Below, in pieces: positions 1 through 11,079 of a stretch of 64,000 nt of DNA. Numbering within the stretch: the stretch's first letter is position 1; every line of letters begins with the position of its first letter. The translations under genes were made by a program, and so were the position numbers. The stretch is from contig NC_080045.1 in NCBI RefSeq assembly GCF_012489685.1, forward strand, positions 49,001,096 through 49,065,095, read 5' to 3'. The notes beneath the pieces were generated by a model. It was given only the letters and a program-made list of their open reading frames with translations. It was not told the DNA's origin and made no database searches. Source of the stretch: Lotus japonicus. Its lineage: Eukaryota; Streptophyta; Magnoliopsida; Fabales; Fabaceae.

Positions 1-90
1 CTCTGTAGTGGCCTCTTCAGGTTGACCATTGTGAAATCCAGCTTCAATCAATTGTGACTCACCAAAGAAAAATGAATCTGTCATCCCTGG
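1..90 (-). other. possible partial exon at the window edge
   Basis: Read on the minus strand, about 30 codons stay open from a plausible acceptor (TTCTCTTCCAG, near 90) to the window edge, giving residues such as GESQLIEAGFHNGQ. I do not recognise the protein. It could be the end of a gene or transposase lying to the left. The support is only an open frame and one splice-like site, so this is weak. Confidence 0.2.
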
Positions 91-96
91 AAGAGA

Positions 97-666
97 ATAC
101 GGAAAGTTACATTCCATACTCAATACGGAAATATACTTTCCATACCGAATACGGATTGTTACTTTCCATACTGAATACGGAAAGTACCTTTCCATATTCA
201 ATACGGAAGATAACAATCCGTATTATATCACGACTCAGAATTCAAAAACCCATCCTTCTAACTACTTAAACTACTTAATCTAACTACTTAAACTACTTAA
301 TCTAACTACTTCCACTACTTAATCCTACAAAATAACAACAAATAAACACATAGACTTACCTCTACTACAACACTTGTTGTAGTGGTGGAGAGCTTGGGAA
401 ATGAAGGAGTGGATGGTGGTGGAGAGCTTGGGAATGAAAGTGAGGTAGGAGAGGGTGAGAGAGAGGGTGGTCTGGAGGCATTGAGGAGGTTCAGGGGGGC
501 TGGTGAGGGGTTGGTGAAGGTTGGTGAGGGAGGAGTAATGGTGGAAAAAGGGGGAATCCTGTCAGAGTTAAATACGGAAAATACCTTTCCGTAGTCATCA
601 AAATATAATACGGAAAGTACCTTTCCGTATTCAGTTAAATTGAATACGGAAAGTACCTTTCCGTAG
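97..666. repeat. two clusters of palindromic TACGGAAAG-type repeats
   Basis: Short units built on TACGGAAAGTACCTTTCCGTA-like palindromes occur several times at about 97-225 and again at about 570-666. Each unit can fold on itself because TACGGAAAG is followed by CTTTCCGTA. A purine-rich stretch (380-560) lies between the clusters, and a GC-rich palindromic tract follows at about 690-722. This looks like the inside of an unrecognised transposable element; no termini or TSD were found. Confidence 0.55.
250..325. repeat. short tandem repeat (ACTACTTAA-type)
   Basis: Simple direct repeats of ACTACTTAAACTACTTAATCT-like units run for about 70 bp. It is low-complexity DNA with no coding signal. Confidence 0.6.
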
Positions 667-864
667 GGCACTTTTGGGTTTAAAAAAAAAGGGTGGGGCG
701 CGCAGCCCCATAGGGGAGGCCCCAAACCCAACTCCCCAATCCTTGCACTCGGATAAGAGATAAATTAAATAGCTCAATTTGTCTTCCAATTTTATTTTTT
801 AAAAAAAACTCCAACTATTTAAAAAGAAAAGGGGAAAAGTGGATAAGGGAGAAAGGAAACAGAA

Positions 865-3800
865 ATGGGCGTTGCGACACTATCATCATCTTCTTCATGT
901 TGGATGGTGGCGCCATGGATTTCAAAGACAAAACCACACACCACTCTCAAATTCAACTGCTCGCAAGCCTCGCCGCCACTTCCACACTCTTCTTCTTCTT
1001 CTGCGCAGAAAGACGACCTCCAACCTCTCTTACAGGCACCTTCTTCTTCCCTCTTCCTCCATTCCCAATTCGTATTCACTGCTTTCTCACTCACACCCAT
1101 GTATCTTCTCTTTTGCAGATTCTTCCCTCTGATTTGCATCACAATCTCCTCAATCAAGCAAATCGCCCTCAACTTCTAGAGGTCAATTTCCAATCATCTC
1201 TTCCAATTATGAAGTTAAACACCAATCTTATATTATACCCAATTTCGTTATTTTAGGTTATTTTGGATTTGGGTCGTTACCCAGAAGCTCGTTACCTAGG
1301 AAAACTTGGTAGCCAGTATCTAAGGAACACTGAGGTAATCATAATTTCTTAAAAATTAGACCTTTTTATTACTACTTTCATTTTCAAATTTTTCAAGGAA
1401 GATGGAAGTTAGTAATTAAAAAGATTAAATTTTTGGTCTACTTTAACCAAGAGGGGTAGCTCAGTTGGCAACGTAGGCTGAGTGTGTGGGAAGAGCTTTG
1501 GGGTTCGATCCCCACACAATACACACTGGGGGGATGATGAGCCTTAACTGTGACTAAATCCCGAATCTGACAGCATCCAAAGGGTGTCCGGTACCGGATA
1601 TTTATACCAAAAATAAAATGGTCTACTTTTTTGATTCATAATGGTAATTAAATTTGCAAAATTTTGGAAAAGATTTGTATTGGAGGGAATTTTTTGTGTG
1701 GTTTGATGTGTTGAGGAATGTGTGTGTAGCTAGGTAACGGTGAAAGAGTTGGAACATGCTCAACAAGCTGTTGGTGAGTTTGGGAGGGACAATAGAGCTG
1801 GCATTGAGGGTACGTTGCATCGGATATCCGCGATAAGGAGTAGGAATGGTGCCATTGTTGGGTTGACGTGTCGGGTTGGGAGGGCGGTCAGCGGCCACAT
1901 TGACATGGTTTATGATCTGCTTCAATATGGGAAGAACATTTTATTTGTTGGAAGGTATAGCAGCAGCACCCTATTCATAGCTTGTTCCATTGTTGTATTT
2001 ATCATTTTATCTTTTGGTCTAAATACTAGGACATCTTTTTTAAAAAACAAAGTTATAGACTTGGTGGGTTCCTTTACTGGCACTGTTAATTGGAATATAT
2101 ATATAAATCTAATTCACTCCTTTGGAGGTTTTGAAATCTATGTTATGGAAATTGACAAAATGTAATAAATGGTACTAATCATGGTTTTCTTGATTTCCTA
2201 ATCCAATCCAACAGCATTATAGAATGTCCAACTCATTCACCACACATGCTTTATTTACCATTATCTGATGATGTTTCTTTTTGCTTGGATATCCTAAAAT
2301 TTGGATTCTCTTAGGCCTGGGGTTGGCAAGACTACCGTTATGCGAGAGATTGCTCGTGTACTGTCTGATGAATTTAACAAGAGAGTGGTACACTTATTTC
2401 TCAGTGTCTCACTGTGCTCTTTCTTTCTCAGACTACTTTGTTGATCAGCTTATGAATAGAATAAACTCTTGCAAATTGGGTAGGTGATTGTTGATACCAG
2501 CAATGAAATTGGAGGCGATGGCAATATTCCTCATGCAGCAATTGGGGGTGCACGAAGAATGCAGGTACCTGAGCCATCAATGCAGCATAGCGTGATGATT
2601 GAGGCAGTAGAAAATCACATGCCTGAGGTGATTATAGTCGATGAGATTGGCACAGTAGCTGAAGCTCATGCTTGCAGGTCAATTGCTGAGCGAGGCATTA
2701 TGCTTATTGGGACTGCTCATGGAGAGCAGCTTGAGAATATCATGAAGAATCCTACACTCTCTGATCTGGTTAGTTCTTATTTTCATTTGGTTGTGCCAAC
2801 AATAACATTTAAGACATTTTAGTTTTTCTCCCTTTAAGACGTTGAGCTCTCTAGCTTGGTTGAGTGGTTTATCTGACAAAGTGACTATCAATTTCTTCAA
2901 TGTAAACTTGAGCTGCATTTTATTTCATTCGTTCATTTGAAATACATGTTGAGCAGATTAGTGTGTGATGTTAAAGAGATGCTTGATTTGTGGAAATGAG
3001 TCATTATGCAATCTAATCAAGTTTAATATTCAAGATCCTCCTCCATTTGCTTTATCAGATTGGCGGAATAGCAAGCGTTACTCTGGGAGACGCAGAAGCC
3101 AGAGCAAGAAAGTGTCAGAAGACAATTCTTGAGAGGAAAGCACCTCCAACATTTGATTTCGTGATGGAGATGAGAGACAGACACTACTGGATTACACATC
3201 AGGTATGTTAATTGAGCATTTATTACTCCAGTCAAGAAAGATTCATATCTTGTGGATTGCATTGGTAAAAACCTTTTTACCAAGTAAAAACCTTCTTTCA
3301 AACTTATCAGGTAAAAACCCTTGAAAACCCCTTCCAAGTAAAAACCTTTTTACAAACTCAATAATCAAATCCTAATCCTTATGTATTATTGTATTAGGAA
3401 GACACTCTTATTTATAATAAATAAACTAACACTACTAAGAAAATGACACTGGCCCAACATAGGCCCGACTCCACTAATAAAACAAACTAAAAGATAGAAA
3501 AGTTAAACTAAAGATAGACTGAGCCATACAGATCCATGAATCCACTAACAGTAACAAATAACACTAGCCCAGGGTCACCCAGGATCCCTAGGCCCATTCT
3601 CTTGGATCCCAACACATCCTATATATCCCAAGTTGGAGGGCAGACAAATGGGATTTCGGGTAGAACATAAATTCATTCCATCATAATATCATATTTCATC
3701 GCATTGCATCCTACTTTTAATTATCCAAACATTGGAACTTTGTATCATTCCTTTCTATCAATCCAAACATAACAATTGCAATAACAACCAAGCCTTACCC

Positions 3801-5601
3801 TAGGTGGGTTCAGCTAGATGCATTAGGTGATGCCATAAAGCTCTATCATGTATTATGTAATCCAAACATAACCTTAGTGAAAAGTTATTTCACACTGTTG
3901 CTTTAAATCATTTTTTATAGAAGCTTTTCTCTGTTAATACTTTTTTACTAACCATTATAACTTCTTTTCAAAATAAACACCAGTCATAGTATCTAGGGGT
4001 TGAACGTGAAATTTTTATAACTATAATTATACTAAAAATCATGAAAGTAAATGCTAGAATGGATTGCCATATACTCATATACAAGGTTTTAAATATCGCT
4101 CCGTTACATGAATACCGGCCGCGAAATAACGGTTTCGGTGGCCACCGATACCGAAACAGGACGATTTCACGGTGGGAAGCAAAATCACAGGTAACGTCCG
4201 CAACAGAACAATATTGCGGCCGCAACGGACGCAACGCAACGCCGTTTTCCCCGCATCAGAGACTGGTACAGCTGCAAACTCCATTTTCATTGCTGGAGAG
4301 GTGGTGCAGCTGCAAATCAAACACCATTTTTCTGCTTTCATGGTCTTCACAGCACTCAATCTTCACATTTTCAGACTTCAAATTGCAATAATTGGATCGA
4401 ATTCGATCATGTTTCTCGCTCCTGTGTTTGTGCTTTTTGTTGGTGGTATTGCAAATCTGGGTGTGGTTTAGTTTGGGTCGGTGAAATAGTGGCTAAGGAG
4501 AGAGAAGAAGCAGAAAACTAAGAGATAAGAAAGTGACACCTAAAAGTTAATATGAGCCAAATGGAGGTGTGAAGGATAAGATAAAAAGGGTCTCAATTCA
4601 TATAAAAAGGGCCTGCATAATTCATTGGTTAAATTTATTGTATTAGTTTCATTTTTTTCCTTTAAATATCTTATATTAATAAGAAAATTAAGTCATGAGA
4701 GTTTTAGTATAAGTTGGGAATAATTGTGAACCATTCACACCGCAACATCCGCAACACCCGCAATACCCGCAACCGTGAAAACTGAAACGCGACCGCGACC
4801 GATATTTAAAACCTTGCTCATATATGTTAGGCCTATATGTTATTGATGATTCAAATCTACATTGAGCTTTGAATCTCCTGCATCATTATTTAAGATGCGT
4901 TACTTTTTTGATTATTTGATTTCATTGCTGCCAAATCACTCGAGTAGAATTGTAAGAGATTTGGATAAGCTAAAATATGAATTGGTTTAAGGTTAACTTG
5001 TTTATTTCATGTTTTCTTTTTGCAGACTGACAAAAGCGTTGATCTGTTGCTTCAAGGCAAAATTCCACAAGTTGAGGTAATTCTTTTGTAGTATACTTCT
5101 TATTTAGTTTGTGATTGTAAGTCCTTATTTTGCACATAGAAGATGTGCTTTTCTATTATTTTTATTATTAACAATGATACTTTTTCATTTATTTTAGTTG
5201 TAGTTGGATATGCATGGCCTTTTACTATTAATTTTCCTACTGAAAAGGACTATTAGCTTTCCGGTGGAGGCCAGATAAAAAAGTATTACAGTTTTTGTTC
5301 AGTTTCTTCACTTTTCTGAAACTATTTAATAGCGAGCAAAATATATTATTAGCCTTTGAGATTGGATAAACTTGAGTATCATACAAATAAAGAATTGCAC
5401 CTGGCTTGATTATTCCTTTACTCTTCGGTTTCTTCTCTAGTTCTCCTCTTGAGGTTACTTCTCGGTCATTGTATCATCTTTCCAGGATGTTTCATATTAT
5501 GACTGATGTTGTTTTAAACTCTTCTGCAGGTAAGAAAAAGAGATGAAAAATGCAAGGTTGTGATAGAAAAATCTAAAGCGTATGATAAATGCCAAATTTG
5601 A
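865..5601 (+). CDS. probable plastid SpoIIIAA/ycf45-like P-loop ATPase, nine exons
   Basis: The protein resembles the Arabidopsis At1g33290 type, a relative of SEEDLING PLASTID DEVELOPMENT 1 that lacks the long C-terminal extension. I read exons 865-1035, 1119-1181, 1257-1334, 1734-1954, 2315-2387, 2484-2768, 3059-3202, 5026-5076 and 5530-5601, about 385 residues, with phases matching at every junction. Exon 1 is rich in Ser, Thr and Pro, like a transit peptide. Exons 4-5 give [12 protein letters not shown] (Walker A, split by an intron) and exon 6 gives [11 protein letters not shown] (Walker B). The later part has [19 protein letters not shown], well conserved in this family as I remember it. 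The first intron uses a GC donor in my model, so exon 1 is the least certain part. Function is inferred from family: an ATPase probably involved in plastid development. Introns 3 and 7 carry transposon insertions. Confidence 0.85.
1445..1618 (+). mobile_element. tRNA-derived SINE with TSD, in intron 3 of the ATPase gene
   Basis: A tRNA-like head has box A (TAGCTCAGTTGG) and box B (GGTTCGATCCC), followed by an unrelated body and an A-rich end. It is flanked by an 11-bp perfect TSD, TGGTCTACTTT, at 1434-1444 and 1619-1629. The orientation matches the host gene. At about 174 bp it is a normal SINE length. Confidence 0.9.
4082..4816. mobile_element. non-autonomous hAT-like element in intron 7
   Basis: The ends are perfect 17-bp inverted repeats (CAAGGTTTTAAATATCG) and the flanks are an 8-bp perfect TSD, CTCATATA (4074-4081 and 4817-4824). 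An 8-bp TSD with CA-starting ends points to the hAT superfamily. The interior, 735 bp in total, has CGCAAC/CCGCAA subterminal motifs near both ends and no transposase frame. The short ORFs here are chance or captured DNA. Confidence 0.92.
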
Positions 5602-6942
5602 TAATATAATTCATTTTGAAGCAGTGTAGGATTGTTAAATTGTTTATGAAAAAGTTTAAGATTTTAAAGCTATAAACATGTTAAACATTTTGTAAATTGT
5701 GTTTTGTTGACATAACTATGTATAGATTTATATCTTCCACTTTGAAGTTACATCCTTTTCCCCTTCTGTCTTAGCACCGTCTAATTTTCTGTATTATTAT
5801 TGTCGAAATGCATCTCATGATTTTGCATCTCTTGGTTCAGTTTTTCTTCCAATATTGGAAAAATCTTCTTCACTTTCTTTTTTAAAACTGAACTAATGCT
5901 ATATTGAGTTATCTAACCTGCTTCACAAGTTAAAAAAAATCTTTGCGTGGGGTATTATTGATGACTCAACTTAATGTCCCATCCCCTCTCTCAAGTTTAT
6001 TGTTAGCAAGGCAGTATTATTGGTGGTGAAGACCACTTAACCACTTTGATTTTACTAGTATATGATAATCGTGAATCATGACTAGGAAAACAAAAGTAGC
6101 TGCGAGAAAAACAAAACGTAGTGGAGTGCGAATGGTGGTTAAGAAATGGTATATATTATTTTTAGGTTTAAATGCTCTGGAGGTCCTGAAATTGTTTGCT
6201 GTACGAAAATAAATCCCTGAATTTTTTTTTTCCGATTCCGAATCCCTGTAATTTTTTTTAATCAGAATAAGTCCCTACTCGTGTTTCCAGTCTATGTGGC
6301 TCAATTTTTGTTGAATCATTTATTTCACGTGGCTTTTCTATTTTTTTTTAAATACACATAGATTAAAAAATAAAATTAAACATTTAAATTTAAAATGGAG
6401 ATCTCAAATTATTATAAATTGTTCATGTCTCACATTGATTTTCTATCCTTTTTTTAACAACACAGATAATGGAGATCTCCCATTCCTTCTCCTTCACCCT
6501 ATTCCATCCCTCCTTCCACTAATTTAAACAAAGCCTAAATCTGTTCTCAAAATATTATAGGCTAAAATCACTAGTAGCAAAAATAAAAGACAGAGTTAAA
6601 GGGCATCAAAGCAACGCAGTTATATTTTATCATGTTAAAGATAAAATCATCAATGACCGACAAACTCTTATCTTATGTCTGCCAGTTATGCGTCCTCATA
6701 TGAAGAGCCTTATTCTCACTGATTTTGTTCCTTATTAAAATGTTTATTGCGTTTCAATTATTGATTCCATGACAGTGTTCAAGTATCAACCTACCAACTC
6801 CAATTTCAAAAATGCTTAAGTTCAGGAACATGTGGTAGACGAATAGTTGCTACATTTCTCCATCAATTTCAACTTCTCCTCTAACAATTATAGACCATTC
6901 CACCTTTTTCCTCATCCTCACATTCACAAGTAAGTTTAAGCC
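5602..6942. other. intergenic region between the ATPase gene and the first BBE-like gene
   Basis: AT-rich DNA without a credible gene. About 6165-6330 has a GGTTTAAATGCTCTGGAGG start and phrases on the pattern of the MITE ends elsewhere in the window, but I found no matching right end. About 6660-6942 is similar to the DNA upstream of the second BBE-like gene (15047-15367), so it is probably a duplicated promoter. Confidence 0.5.
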
Positions 6943-8601
6943 ATGTTCAACTTCCTCAATAGATTGTGCCTTGTATGTTTTTGTCTCCTTTTGTTATGCT
7001 TTGATGTTTCTCTGTGTTTATCTGATTCACTAAGAGACTTCACTTCTTGTGTGCATAGTCACAAAATCAAAAACTTTACTACCTTCCCTTACAATGAACA
7101 TGACAAATCCTCAGTTAATAATTACTACCAAATTCTCAATTTTTCACTTCAAAACTTAAGGTATGCAGAGCCTAAGATTCCTAAGCCAATAGCCATTGTC
7201 CTCCCAGAGAGTTTGGACCAGCTGCAAAAAAGTGTAGCATGTTCTAGAGAAGCCTCCCTAGAGATCAGGGTAAGAGGTGGTGGCCATAGCTATGAAGGAA
7301 CTTCCTCTGTTGCTGATGAAGGGACCCTTTTTGTCATCATTGACATGATGAACTTAAACCACGTTTCGGTGGACATGGAGACTGAGACAGCATGGGTTGA
7401 AGGAGGTGCAACACTGGGAGAGACTTACTATGCAATCTCTCAAGCAAGTAGTGTGCATGGATTCTCAGCAGGGTCAAGTCCAACTGTTGGAGTTGGAGGG
7501 CACATTGGTGGTGGTGGAGTTGGTTTGATGTCAAGAAAATATGGTCTTGCGGCAGATAATGTGGTGGATGCCCTTCTTGTTGATGCCAATGGACAATTGT
7601 TAGACAAAGAAACCATGGGAGAGGATGTGTTTTGGGCTATTAGAGGAGGAGGGGGTGGTCTCTGGGGGATTGTCTATGCTTGGAAAATCAAAATGTTGAA
7701 AGTGCCACAAGTTGTAACCAGTTTCATTGTGTCTAGAACAGGCACAAAGAGTAATGTAGCAAAGCTTGTGCACAAATGGCAATATGTGGCACCCAACTTG
7801 GAAGATGAGTTCTACTTGTCATGCTTTGTTGGTGCTGGTCTGCCAGGAGCTAAAACTATAGGCTTATCAGCATCATTCAATGGGTTATATCTTGGTTCTA
7901 GGGACAGTGCCATATCCATCCTGAACCATGCTTTTCCAGAATTGGGTGTTGTGGAAGAAGAATGCAGAGAACTGAGTTGGATTGAGTCAATGATTTTCTT
8001 CTCTGGCTTAGGTGATGGAGCCTTGGTTCCTGACTTGAAGAACAGGTATCTGCAAAATAAACCTTTTTTGAAGTCCAAATCAGATTTTGTGAGGAACCAT
8101 GTCCCTCTTGTAGGCATAGGAACTGCACTGGACATCCTTGAAAAGGAGCCTAGAGGGTTTGTTCTTTTGGAACCTTATGGTGGGGGGATGGATAGTATAT
8201 GCAGTGAGTCCATTGCTTTTCCACACAGATCAGGAAACCTTTTTTCAATTCTGTATATGATCGATTGGAATGAAGCTGACAATGACAAAAGCAGTGATTA
8301 CATTGATTGGATAAGAGGATTATATGCTTCTATGACTCCTTTTGTTTCATCAGGTCCAAGGGCTGCATATGTTAATTACATGGATTTTGACCTTGGAGTG
8401 ATGGAGAAGATTAGCAATGTTGCTAGTCCAAGAGATGCAGTTGATAAAGCTAAGGTTTGGGGTGAAAAGTACTTTTTGAGTAATTACTACAGATTGGTGA
8501 GGGCCAAGACTCAGATTGATCCTAGCAATGTTTTCACCAATGAACAAGGCATTCCTCCTATGCCGTTTACCAGTTCCAATGCCAAACCTCAGTGTACATG
8601 A
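6943..8601 (+). CDS. BBE-like FAD-linked oxidase, copy 1, with Cys-to-Ser at the flavin site
   Basis: A single-exon 552-residue protein of the berberine bridge enzyme-like family, usually about 520-560 residues. Residues 1-26 look like a secretion signal. The FAD-binding part has RGGGHSYEG with His115, the expected 8-alpha-histidyl attachment residue. The second attachment residue, Cys in SCPTVGVGG of copy 2, is Ser179 here (AGT at 7477-7479). The BBE C-terminal domain follows, with YVNYMDFDLG around residue 476 and NEQGIPP near the end. Family members oxidise alkaloids, monolignols, sugars or related compounds in the secretory path or cell wall; the substrate here is unknown. The stop at 8599-8601 comes early compared with copy 2, and a tail-like frame continues in phase to 8646. 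It may still be active with a single covalent flavin bond. Confidence 0.93.
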   Translation: MFNFLNRLCLVCFCLLLLCFDVSLCLSDSLRDFTSCVHSHKIKNFTTFPYNEHDKSSVNNYYQILNFSLQNLRYAEPKIPKPIAIVLPESLDQLQKSVACSREASLEIRVRGGGHSYEGTSSVADEGTLFVIIDMMNLNHVSVDMETETAWVEGGATLGETYYAISQASSVHGFSAGSSPTVGVGGHIGGGGVGLMSRKYGLAADNVVDALLVDANGQLLDKETMGEDVFWAIRGGGGGLWGIVYAWKIKMLKVPQVVTSFIVSRTGTKSNVAKLVHKWQYVAPNLEDEFYLSCFVGAGLPGAKTIGLSASFNGLYLGSRDSAISILNHAFPELGVVEEECRELSWIESMIFFSGLGDGALVPDLKNRYLQNKPFLKSKSDFVRNHVPLVGIGTALDILEKEPRGFVLLEPYGGGMDSICSESIAFPHRSGNLFSILYMIDWNEADNDKSSDYIDWIRGLYASMTPFVSSGPRAAYVNYMDFDLGVMEKISNVASPRDAVDKAKVWGEKYFLSNYYRLVRAKTQIDPSNVFTNEQGIPPMPFTSSNAKPQCT

Positions 8602-8646
8602 ATGAATGATGCTACATTTGTAAAAGAGTCTACCTTGTTCATTTGA

Positions 8647-9555
8647 ATAATGTGATATCACTGGTTATGTTATGTGCATCTATAAGAAAAATGCATTTCA
8701 TTTTAGATTGAGCTTCAAATACAGCAAGTGATTTCATCTTTTATTGGAATTTCTTTGCTTTTCTATTTTGGTGCTAAGCAATACTCATACACCACTACAA
8801 TCTGGAATCATGAGCACATTTCACATGGACAAGTTGTGTCTCCATAAATGCACTGGGTAGGATGTTTTGGCAGCAGCCAAAAACAAAAATAGAGGAGAGG
8901 GACAGGGCTTCACGTTTTTTTTTAATCTCTCCTGCAAATTTCTTGATCTATGAGAGGAGCAGAGTTGACCATCAATGACGACAACAAGAGGGAGCTCACC
9001 ACTATAAATCAAACAACACCTTCTGCCAAGGGAGAGGAATTGAGTGTTGGAAATTAGAGTAGTTGATATGTTGGGTCTTCAATATAACGTTAGCTTAATT
9101 TTTCCAAAAATAGTTGTGCAAAAAGTATCCTTGTGTAAGGGTGTGGACAATCATTTTCATTTTTCTATAAGCTTCATCTTTGACTTTGCAAAGGTAAGCA
9201 CTATGTCCAAGGGATGTAGGAAAATACAAAAGTCACTTTTCAAATTGAGATTGATGTCACATCTCGGCCCTAAGGTTCATACGAGGTCTTGTACTGGACC
9301 TCGTAGATAATGTCATGTCGGGTAGATGTGTCTTCACTTAGTGACAAACTATGTCTTTAAAGTGCTTAGATAATGTATGGTAGGCGATGTCCTGATGATG
9401 TCTCTACATCCTTATAGACAATGTCTTCGCTTGTTTAAACATTAAGTTATTGTTCCTCAAATTTAAAGTATCAATCTGTAGAATATGTCCATTCACCTAT
9501 TTATAACTTTATTTTTATTAGCATCAAATATTTATAAAGAAATTTTTAGGTACTT
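8647..9555. other. downstream intergenic DNA, no gene seen
   Basis: The first 60-70 bp resemble the 3' flank of BBE copy 2. The rest is non-coding with scattered short ORFs and no motif I recognise. Confidence 0.5.
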
Positions 9556-9559
9556 GTCG

Positions 9560-9712
9560 TTAATACTTAACACTGCACGAGTCTGCCCCATCTCAGCGAG
9601 TTGCTCATGAAACCTCGATGTCTTGGAAGTGTCTTCCTAGCAGTTTGGTAGCTCTCAATGTTGATGGCAACTCTCTTGGGAACCCTGGTCCAAGTGGTTT
9701 AGAGGGTTGATT
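9560..9712 (+). pseudogene. fragment of a LINE-type RNase H domain
   Basis: An open stretch gives LVALNVDGNSLGNPGPSG, the usual start of the RNase H-like domain found at the end of plant LINE polyproteins (first catalytic Asp in NVDG). It stops soon after in a TGA, and no reverse transcriptase lies beside it. It is therefore a short relic. Confidence 0.6.
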
Positions 9713-9894
9713 GTGATCAAATTGTGGTAATTGTATCATTGTTTATCTACTTTCTATTAAGGTTATCTTATCCTATCAATGATGTGAAAAAGATATTCTG
9801 AGGGAGGAGCTGGGATAGAATTATCATGACAAGATAAGATAATAGTTTTCAAAAACATACGTGTGAGATTGATTAAAATATAACCTTTGACTTT

Positions 9895-10251
9895 ATTCAT
9901 TTAATTGATATTAAAGTTAATAAATAAAATGCTCAGATTTCGGGTGAAGGTTTAATAATTTTGTAGAATAATAAAGAATTAAATCAATTATTTATTGGTT
10001 GAAACAATTTGTACAATGATTTAAGAAAAGTAATTTCAAATTTCATTATTAATTATTAAAGTAAATAATATTTGGAAAATCAGAACCAATGATGAGGATA
10101 AAATTGAATTTCAAATTTCAAATAATAAAATATGACATCATCTACGTACTAAGAATAATATGAGAAAGGAAAACATATCAAGAAAGACAAAGCATGAGGG
10201 GTGACACCTATAAAAGTTACTATTTCTTGGTTTCGAAAATAGTTTATAGTA
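9895..10251 (-). repeat. Helitron-related direct repeat, copy 1
   Basis: This stretch is strongly similar to 14566-14915, and its last 115 bp are also similar to 14405-14537. It includes TTTCGGGTGAAGGTTTAATA, GACATCATCTAC and TTGGTTTCGAAAATAG blocks. The right side reads like the 5' end of a minus-strand Helitron. The three related copies suggest repeated insertion of one family at this spot, or local duplication. Confidence 0.65.
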
Positions 10252-10398
10252 CTAGTATTTATCTCACGTCATGCACAAATGAAATAAGAATGTTTTGTCG
10301 GCATACATCAAATCTGTTCATATTTCCTCTCTTATTTCTACTTTTTAAATACATATATCATCTATTTAAGCTTTTTTTATTATTATTCGAGTTACATT

Positions 10399-10856
10399 TG
10401 TTCTGATATAAACCCTAAGAGCTAAGCAGATGAACAAAAGACTTAGAGTGTTATTTCAATAGGGAAGAGATCATGTACATAGCAGGTTGACCTCTGAAAC
10501 CTATTTGACGTATTTATTACAATTGACCTATCATGCCCGTTAATGGGGCGTAATCACTTGCGTGTCGGTTGACTTGTGGATCAATCCCGTCCATCAAGGA
10601 AGCCCTTCATCACCTGTTCGGCTGATTTGGTGCCAGGCTGTGTTGGTCAGCAACAGTCATAACCTTTGACCAAGCGCGTGATCAACGGTCGGTTTGCTTC
10701 CTCATCGACGGTTGGATGTCTTTGTAGTGGAGTGGGCTTTTACATTAGTCTTCTAGCATGTAAGCCCAGACTTCACCTGTCAAGCCCAAACTTCAGAGGG
10801 CAGCCTAGCCTTCCGGTAGGGACCTGACCATCTTGTCCAAAGTCCATGACAGTACA
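10399..10856 (-). repeat. 3' LTR of the Tat-like element (458 bp)
   Basis: It begins TGTTCTGATATAAACCC and ends GTACA on the plus strand. It lacks a 24-bp block present in the other LTR (near 13222-13245), which explains the 458 versus 482 bp lengths. There are also many substitutions between the two, so the insertion is not recent. Confidence 0.88.
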
Positions 10857-10868
10857 CAACCCCCCAAG
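10857..10868 (-). other. polypurine tract of the Tat-like element
   Basis: On the minus strand the sequence is CTTGGGGGGTTG directly before the 3' LTR start TGTACTG. Its place and purine run fit the plus-strand priming site. Confidence 0.65.
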
Positions 10869-11079
10869 ACTTGTGGCTAAATGCTTTAGTCGCAAAAGCC
10901 TTAAGAGAGCTTTTGTGTGCCACAGTTAAATGTCTTGTGACCTGTTCCATTGCGTCCTCTTGTGGTTTAGCTACTCGTGGTCATCCTTAATGTCTGATAC
11001 AGCGGTCATCTACCTCCCTTCACAGTCAGTCTTTTCTCTCCTAGTGTATGCAAAGTAATGTTGGTCTTGGTTGGCCTTC

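Noticed and set aside
315..731. A 138-residue minus-strand ORF in the Pro/Ser-rich region
   Set aside because: It comes from low-complexity purine-rich DNA and the palindromic repeats.
1450..1525. Functional tRNA gene suggested by good A and B boxes
   Set aside because: The fold is incomplete, and an 11-bp TSD encloses a larger unit with a non-tRNA body, so it is a SINE.
4041..4471. Two overlapping ORFs as a gene inside the ATPase intron
   Set aside because: They lie within a hAT-like element with terminal repeats and TSD and have no recognisable domain.
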